A stretch of DNA of 64,000 nucleotides from Ailanthus altissimus (taxonomy: Eukaryota; Streptophyta; Magnoliopsida; Sapindales; Simaroubaceae). A program made the translations under genes and the position numbers. Shown here piece after piece: positions 57,495 through 64,000 of the stretch (position 1 is its first letter; each line of letters opens with the position of its first letter). The notes below the pieces were generated by a model, which was given only the letters and a program-made list of their open reading frames with translations, made no database searches and had not been told where the DNA came from. The DNA lies in assembly GCA_946807835.1 (NCBI GenBank), contig OX327703.1, forward strand, positions 1,309,501-1,373,500. Reading direction: 5' to 3'.

Positions 57495-58019
57495 TGTAAT
57501 GCCCAATTCCCTATGAATAGTTAGATACTTAGAATTTTGGTATTTGACAATTAGGAAACCGCAGAAGTTTTAGATTTCGACCCTTCTCGAAAAAAAAATT
57601 ATAAGAGTTTACATGAGCCGTAATAAACCCAATCTATAATTTCATAGTCAATTTGGGCGTTGGGTGCTCACCGAATATTTTTGGAATTTTTCGGTTGACT
57701 AAGTAGTGAAACTTTCATATTTGTACCAATAATATTTTGTGTAAGCATCACACCCTAAGCAAGCTATTTTTGTTGGATAATTATGTGTATTTTAAGACTT
57801 ATGGACCAATCAAATTGGGACAATTGCATATATTAGTCTATTATATTATATTTCATTAGGTATTAGTAATATTTATTAAATTATTGGTCACCAATCAAAG
57901 GTTTTTTAATTGGAGGGCTAAATAGCAATTAGGCATTTCTTGGAGAGCCATTATACAATTTTTGGGTATATATATATATAAAGGCCAAGTATTTTATTTC
58001 AAAGAATGGTTAAAAAAAC

Positions 58020-58060
<41 letters not shown>

Positions 58061-60289
58061 TCAAAAATGAAGATGGGAATGAGATGAACAGTGATACCCA
58101 TAAAATTTCTAAGCCAAATCAAGGAATCCACACCAAATTCAAATTATTTCCAAGTGACTAAGCAAGATTCAAGGGTGGATTAAGGGTAAATTTGCTTTAA
58201 AATGTGAGCATTCCAAACCCTAGAATAGTAAATTAGGGGTTTTGTATAATTAGCCTTCAATTGAATAAATTTAGGGCATTAGAATGAATTTGGGAAGTAG
58301 ATAAGACTATAGGTAAGAAGAAATTTAAAATATGATAAAAATTCTATTTGGGTTTTTTTGGCCATTTTGGGGTTTTTAGTGATACAAGTGAAATTAACAA
58401 AAATTAAGGATTAGGAATGAATTCTAGGACCCTTAAGATGAGTTTTTATGAGTGAAAATCAAAGTTAGGGTATGGGACATAATGATCATTTATGACAAAG
58501 ATTAGGGGTAATTATGTCCAAAAAAAATTATAAGGGATTATGGACCCCTTTGACAAAAGATGGTAGTTTTTGCATCAATTGAGATTGTTGGAGGCAAATT
58601 TGTAAATTTAGAAAGAAATTTTGATGGTGGCCAAAACATGTACTCTAGGGGTATTTTGGTAATGTTTCTATTTTACAGGGACTAAAGCGTAATTTATGCT
58701 TTGTAGGTGCCGAAGGTCGAAACCGGTGAAAGGATAAGCCCGAAAATGAAACTTTAACGTAGGACAGTTGATGAGTGGAAAAGCAATTAAAGGAAATTAA
58801 ATACAGTTTATTTTAAATTATTAGTGTTTATGTGTTTTTCTAATTTAAACGTTGTTGTTTTAGGTAATTTACTCAAGTTACGTGAATGTTAAAAATTAAG
58901 GCATAATGTTATTTTATTTGCTATTTTTATATAATGAGAATTGAAAATTTATCATTTAAAAATACCGCAAAATTTTAGAATTACAGTGCAGTATTTTTAA
59001 TAGTTTAGAGATTTATTTTTCAGTAGTAAGAAACAGTTTTTAGACACTATCACTTTTCAAAGGCTAGTGGTACCCCATTTATCAGTTATTAGCTATCAGA
59101 TTCAGATCCCTGTAGGGATAGTATGGACTTGGTTGATACACCCTATATGCGAGGGCATGTCAGCCAATTGGGTTGAGTGCTACTAACTCCGGGGAGTCGG
59201 GGTGTCGAGTCTGTGAGTCGCTTATGCTACGGGTATTGTCTCGCTATATGTCTACGATGTATATTCTACCACAGGCAGTAAGATATCTCAGATCTATCAG
59301 TTTATCAGATTGGTCACAATGGTTATTGCTAGCAGAGACCGCCCTATAACCGACTCATTTTTTTGGCTATGTCGACAAGTGGGTCTAGCATTAGGGTAGC
59401 CATTGGTGCTTTTCAGATAGACTAGAACCGAGCGAAAGTTTTAGACAATTGTATGAGATATGTAGTTTACTTTTTCAAAAAATGAAAATGTTTGTTAATA
59501 ATGTTAACAAATTTCAGCAGTAGCCTATTTAGTTTTAAAATTTTTAAATAAAGAAAACTGTTCGGTGGAATTTTACCAGTATTTGAGATTTAGAAATGAT
59601 TTAGAACAGTTTTCAGTACTTTTTTTGAATTTTCAGTATATTTTCATAATTATTCAGATTTCACACCCACTCATTGAGTTTATCAACTCACCATTTATTT
59701 TTTGTGTTTCTATTTTTCCCCTAAGTATAGTCAGCAGTGTACAGCTTACAATTTCTCCTGTGGATTAGTAGTGGACCAGCACTATGACGATCTCCTATGC
59801 ATGTATAGAGCTATATGTATACATTTAGTGTATACATATTTAGTTTTGCGTTGGATAGCATACATAATAGATTTTGAAGCTAAAATGAATATTTATGCCT
59901 TTTTGAAATGGTTGGTCTTCTTGCTGTAGATGTCTATTTGAGTATGATCAAAATTGCATGTGTGGATTGATTTGAAAAGGAACAGGAGGTCTCATTTGCA
60001 ATTGATAGATATGAGAAATATTTGGAGTGTACTTTCTATAGGTTTATGGAATGTAGATTTTTAGAAAAACAGGGGAATCTCTGTCCGTTTTAATCCAGAA
60101 TCTTTAGAAAAAAAATTAAAAAAATTTCGTGTTTATAAAAATATATCAGACAGAAATTAAAAGAAAGTTTTAGGGTTCGCCTTATAGAATTTCCCAGGGT
60201 TGATAACGAACTTTGGGAAGCGTTCTGTTGGGGTGCTCAACAGGGCCTACCTAGGTCCACGTTGTACGATTCTGGGTCGGGTTCTGTCA
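57495..60289 (+). mobile_element. 5' LTR of gypsy-G
   Basis: It starts TGTAATGCCC and ends GGTTCTGTCA, 2795 bp. A TATATATATAAAGG promoter-like site at 57968-57984 precedes a (GA)n-rich leader at 58023-58056. A GC-richer block at 59100-59400 contains GGGGTGTCGAGTC and GTCTCGCTATATG, shared with both solo copies. Short frames at 59565-59929 have no domain. Confidence 0.93.
58023..58056 (+). repeat. GA dinucleotide microsatellite in LTR
   Basis: (GA)n directly downstream of the TATA-like site. The gypsy-G solo LTR at 11208-16558 has a CT run (13291-13310) at the matching place on the opposite strand, so the tract is part of the family consensus. Confidence 0.92.
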
Positions 60290-60292
60290 GAG

Positions 60293-60304
60293 TGGTATCA
60301 GAGC
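60293..60304 (+). promoter_or_regulatory. Primer-binding site of gypsy-G
   Basis: TGGTATCAGAGC lies three bases after the LTR end at 60289 and is complementary to initiator Met tRNA. Confidence 0.95.
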
Positions 60305-60425
60305 AAGGTTTTTGATGTTTTGAGTTAAATATTTATTTTGGTTTGAATTTTTGTGAGTATGGCATGCAGTCTCAATATTATGAAAATTGTATTTCATGCA
60401 TAATTAATCATGTTTCATTATTGAC

Positions 60426-61643
60426 ATGCACAGAAGTATGCATCGTCGTGGACAACCACCTATCAGGAGAGCCGCTGCCCGGGTTGCAGTACCTGAACCA
60501 AAACAAGTTAATAAGTCAATAAATGCCCCGAGACCACCAGCCCCTTCGAAGTCACCTCAGCATGTAAAGCCACAATGTGGAGCTATGGATATGGCACAGA
60601 CGTCTCAGATGTTGGCTGCCACAATTCAGCAGTAGAGAGAGTCAAGGGTATTGTTAAAGCGCGCCAAGAAATTGGGCGCCATATTATAAGATGGTACCGG
60701 AGATCCAGAGAGAGCATTATCATGGCTGGAGAACAATGAAGAGATTTTTCAGATTATGAGGTGCTCCGAAGACCAAATGGTCTCTTACTCAGCATTCCTG
60801 CTTAAAGAGAGAGTAAGAGATTGGTGGAGGGCGCTACAAATAAGGCACACAGAAGGTATATCTTGGGCATTATTCAGAAGAAAGTTCTCGTGCAAGTTTT
60901 ATCCTAAGAGTTATAAGGATGCCCGGATAGAGGAGTTCTTTAAATTAAGTCAGGGATCGCTGTCAGTAGCAGAATATGAGAAGAAATTCTCAGAGTTGAT
61001 TTAAGTAGTCCCATTTATAGCAGATGGTGAGGAGCAAAAAGCGAGTAGATTTGTTGTGGGACTAAAACCCAGGATACAAACACATATTGCTTCAGCCATT
61101 CACATTCAATATGGAGCACTAATAGAGGCAACAACCAGAGTAGAAAGGAGTATGGCAGCCATCCCTAGGCCGCGTCAGCAGAGTCTAAAGCGTAGCTGGA
61201 CGAGTAGTAGTCAGGGAGGCCCGAGTAAGGTGATGAGGACCGAGAAGAGATCTGTGGGAAACAGTAGCCAGGAGCCTAGCCAAGGAGACCAGACACAGTC
61301 CAGCCAAGCCTCAGTGGGCACACAGTTAACAAGATCTAGAGGCGGCTGAAAGAATATGAGGAGGTTCCTAGCATGCAGTAGGTGTGGGAGATCTCATCTA
61401 GGAGAGTACAGAATAGGGACCACCGATTGTTACAAATGTGGACAGGGGGCCCATTTGATGAGAGATTGCCCTAATGTGACGCCCAGTGGCATATTAAAAA
61501 ATAAAGCCCTAGTCTAGGGATAGAGTAGTGAAGGCCAAGTACAGAGCAGAAGGAGTGCTTCATTCAGAGGACCCAATATATCAAGCCAGTCTAGTGGAGG
61601 AGTTGGTCGAGGTGGGGGCTCAAGAAGAAAGCCAGGTAAACCT
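60426..61643 (+). pseudogene. gypsy-G gag
   Basis: The reading starts near 60438 with HRRGQPPIRRAAARVAVPE. After a stop at 60633 it continues with DGTGDPERALSWLENNEEIFQIM, then RCSEDQMVSYSAFLLKERVRDWWRAL, ALFRRKFSCKFYPKSYKDARIEEFFKLSQG and FVVGLKPRIQTHIAS, which is the Retrotrans_gag capsid domain. A basic Ser/Gln-rich linker precedes an intact CCHC knuckle at 61428-61469 (CYKCGQGAHLMRDC). About five stops interrupt an otherwise well preserved protein, so it is younger than the copia relics here. Confidence 0.9.
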
Positions 61644-61649
61644 CGTACC

Positions 61650-62050
61650 TAAGCCAGGGTGTTTGCAGTGATGCAGCAGGAGGCGGAGGCAACACCAGAT
61701 GTAGTCACAGGTACACTATCGATATTTAATCGAGATGCTCATATATTGATTGATCCTAGAGCTACCCACTCTTTTGTATCTACGAGATTTGTAACGATTG
61801 TAGGCATAGTGCCTCAATTATTAGAGGATAATATAGTTATATCTCAACTTACCGGGGATGTTATGGTGGCTGATAGAGTGTGCATAAATAATGGCATTAA
61901 TATTGAAGGTCAAGAGTATTTAGCAGATCTGATCCTCTTGGATATTAGGGATTTTGATGTAATTCTGGGAATGGATTAGTTGTCCACCTATCAGGCCAGG
62001 GTAGATTGTTTTAGGAATGAGGTTCGGTTATGTAAACTAGGGAAATTTGA
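61650..62050 (+). pseudogene. gypsy-G protease
   Basis: The frame from 61659 holds GTLSIFNRDAHILIDPRATHSFVSTRF. The catalytic Asp is at 61752-61754, but the Gly of the D-x-G motif has become Arg. It continues with EYLADLILLDIRDFDVILGMD and a stop in place of the usual Trp. This is the aspartic protease that would cleave the polyprotein. Confidence 0.9.
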
Positions 62051-62075
62051 GGTCAATTTCTGTGGGACTTAGAGA

Positions 62076-63415
62076 ATGCTTCTCACCAGTATCATATCAG
62101 TAGTTAAAGCGAGAAAGCTACTGAAGAAATTGTGTCAAGGCTATCTTGTATATGCCACTAAACCCAAAGACGGGGGTACGAAATTGAAAGATATCCCAGT
62201 AGTTAGGGAATTTTTGGACATGTTCCCAAATGATTTTTTAGGATTGCCCCCAGATATAGGGGTGAAATTCAAAATAGAACTAATCCCTGGTACAAAACCA
62301 ATATATAAGACACCCTATAGAATGGCTCCTTCCGAGTTGAAAGAATTGAAAGTGCAGATGAAGGAGTTAATGAATAAGGGCTTTATTCGGCCAAGTACAT
62401 CCCTATAGGGAGCGCTAGTATTATTTGTGAAAAAGAAAGATGGAAGTATGTGATTGTGTATTGATTACTGAGAACTCAATAAGGTAACAGTACACAATCA
62501 GGACCCACTTCCAAGGATCGACGATTTATTTGATCAATTACAGGGAACTAGAGTATTCTCTAAGATAGATCTGAGGTATGGTTATCATCAGTTGAAGATA
62601 CGGGAAGATGATGTTCTTAAGACTTCCTTCAGGACTCGTTACGGGCATTATGAATTTTTAGTCATGCCTTTTGGGTTAACAAATACCCTAGCTGCATTTA
62701 TGGATCTGACGAACCGAATATTTATTAATGACATACTGATCTATTCACATAGCAAGGAAGAGCATATAGATCACTTGAGGGCAGTTCTACAGACTTTAAG
62801 AGAACATCGATTATATGCCAAGCTTAGCAAGTGCCAATTTTGGTTGGAGAAGGTTACATTCCTGGGGTACGTTATCTAGGCAGACGGGGTATTAGTGGAT
62901 CCTTAGAAGATCGAGGCTATACTGAATTAGAAGCAGTCTATAAACATAACTGAGGTTCGTAGTTTTCTGGGTTTGGTTGGATATTATCAAAAATTTGTAG
63001 AAGGGTTTTCTAAGATAGCCGCCCCGCTGACTAAGCTAACTAGGAAAGAAGAGAAATTTGTGTGGTCGGCAGTTTGCCAACAAAGTTTTGATGAATTGGA
63101 AAAGGAGATTAACCTCAGCCCCATACTTACACTTCCGTAGGGGAATGATGAGTTTATCATATATTATGATGCCTCCAAGAAAGGTCTGGGTTATGTTTTG
63201 ATGCAGAATAAAAACGTGATAGCTTATGCTTCGAGACAACTGAAGAGGCATGAGCAGAATTACCCTACACATGACCTAGAGCTAGCTGCAATAGTGTTTA
63301 CCCTGAGGATCTGGAGACATTATTTATATAAAATTCCCTATAAGATATTTACAGATTATAAGAGCATGCAGTATCTATTTACACAGAAAGAGCTCAATAT
63401 GAGATAGTGAAGATG
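62076..63415 (+). pseudogene. gypsy-G reverse transcriptase and RNase H
   Basis: The frame from 62076 contains VREFLDMFPNDFLGLPPDIGVKFKIELIPGTKPIYKTPYRMAP, the start of RT, then LFVKKKDGSM and [15 protein letters not shown]. The fingers/palm follow with [19 protein letters not shown]. The catalytic loop reads [10 protein letters not shown] at 62718-62747: about a dozen residues ahead of it are deleted and the first Asp of the (Y/F)xDD motif is now Asn. Then FLGYVI, FLGLVGYYQKFVEGFSKIAAPLTKL, and RNase H with [17 protein letters not shown] and [27 protein letters not shown]. Several stops are present. The minus-strand frame at 63036 is a shadow. Confidence 0.92.
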
Positions 63416-64000
63416 GCTTGAATCATAAAAGATTATGAGTGCACCATTGAGTACCATCCAGGAAAAGCAAATGTAGTGGCAGATGCTCTTAGTAGGAAGG
63501 CCATGAGTTCAGTAGCTGACTTAAGGGCCTTTCGTTTATCAATGTTATCGGAATTGAGGTCTTTAGGTGTGAATCTAGAATTATCAGAGTCAAGAGCATT
63601 GCTAGCTACATTTCAAATTAGGCCGAGACTTATTGATCAGATTAAATAGCTATAGGTTCAAGATTCTCAGATGATTAGATTGAAGAATGCGATTATGGAA
63701 GGACAATAGAAAGATTTTACAGTGGCTGAGGATGGTACAGTAATGTTGGGTCAGAGATTATATGTTTCGGATGTGAAAGAAGCTCATTCATCAGCCTATT
63801 CCAAGCATTCGATGAGCACCAAGATGTACCAGACCTTGAGGGAGCATTACTGGTGGAAGGGCATGAAGAGAGACATAGCTGAATTTATCTCTAAATGCCC
63901 AGTGTTCCAACAAGTGAAAGCGGAGCATCAGAAATCTGCAAGTCTCCTACAACCACTTTCAATTTCAGAATGAAAGTGGAAGCGCATTACTATGGATTTC
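63416..64000 (+). pseudogene. gypsy-G integrase N-terminus, cut by window end
   Basis: The end of RNase H (YHPGKANVVADALSRK in shifted frames near 63450-63500) is followed by LRPRLIDQIK-type residues. The frame from 63722 then gives the HHCC integrase zinc domain: HSSAYSKHSMSTKMYQTLREHYWWKGMKRDIAEFISKC, with the second Cys of the CPxC pair replaced by Phe. A stop stands at about 63972 and the core domain begins at the edge. Confidence 0.88.

Larger units (their letters stand above)
57495..64000 (+). mobile_element. gypsy-G element, Tekay-like chromovirus, runs off window
   Basis: It consists of 5' LTR 57495-60289, PBS 60293-60304, gag, protease, RT, RNase H and the start of integrase in gypsy order. 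The right end lies outside the window. The 2.8-kb LTRs and the gag/RT wording fit the Tekay (Del) clade of chromoviruses; the chromodomain that would confirm this lies beyond 64000. Solo LTRs of this family are at 11208-16558 and 29421-32192, so the family has been active repeatedly here. Confidence 0.9.

Noticed and set aside
1..64000. CRISPR array, bacterial operon or organellar segment
   Set aside because: No regular spacer-repeat array, ribosome-binding-site spacing or plastid/mitochondrial gene was seen; repeats are all eukaryotic transposon structures.

Overview
The window is plant nuclear DNA: very AT-rich, intron-bearing, and built almost entirely of nested and decayed transposable elements. 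It contains Ty1/copia and Ty3/gypsy LTR retrotransposons primed by initiator-Met tRNA, L1-type LINEs with DUF4283/zinc-knuckle ORF1, a TRIM, a SINE and a long-TIR Mutator-like element (MULE). This mix points to an angiosperm, probably a eudicot, in heterochromatin or a gene-poor arm. I see no intact host gene, rRNA gene, CRISPR array or prokaryotic feature. Every coding region listed carries stops or frameshifts and is called a pseudogene.

Layout. 1-1674 is featureless AT-rich DNA. 1675-3480 is the 5' half of a copia element (copia-A: LTR, PBS, gag, protease). 4700-5414 is a dispersed repeat (R). 5415-5739 and 19949-20195 are two pieces of one LINE ORF1, split by a MULE at 5749-19939 (TIRs of about 670-740 bp, 9-bp target duplication). 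The MULE carries a DUF1985/Ulp1-type gene and a MuDR-type transposase. Its transposase is split by a four-level nest: copia-B solo LTR (10043-17568), then gypsy-G solo LTR (11208-16558), then gypsy-H solo LTR (13815-16521), most with perfect 5-bp target duplications.

21935-33849 is a complete minus-strand copia element (copia-C, target duplication TTGAC on both sides). It has lost gag and protease and hosts three more solo LTRs, one of which contains a fourth. 34151-34262 is a short SINE with a 16-bp target duplication. 34990-38506 is a LINE ORF2 with a poly(A) tail, interrupted by a TRIM at 35622-36045. 40005-40720 is the 3' end of a copia-A-type element on the minus strand. A copia-B element with LTRs of about 2.1 kb occupies 40721-51184, with a solo LTR in its reverse transcriptase. 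51185-52681 is the 3' end of a Tat-like gypsy element. 52816-56257 is a mosaic of copia fragments and repeat R. 56275-57494 is LINE ORF1 C-terminus plus the start of ORF2, cut by a gypsy-G element (57495-64000, running off the window) with LTR, PBS, gag, protease, RT, RNase H and the start of integrase.

Main inference: LINE ORF1 is split into complementary halves on opposite strands (ending at 5415, resuming near 56280). The copia-A pieces are likewise split between strands (1675-3480 plus; 52.9-53.4 kb and 40.0-40.7 kb minus). One inversion of about 50 kb, with ends between 3480 and 5415 and between 53400 and 56245, would put all of them back in order. The inverted R copies at 4800-5055 and 55860-56110 lie at the right places to have mediated it. 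This was read by eye from the sequence, without computed alignments.
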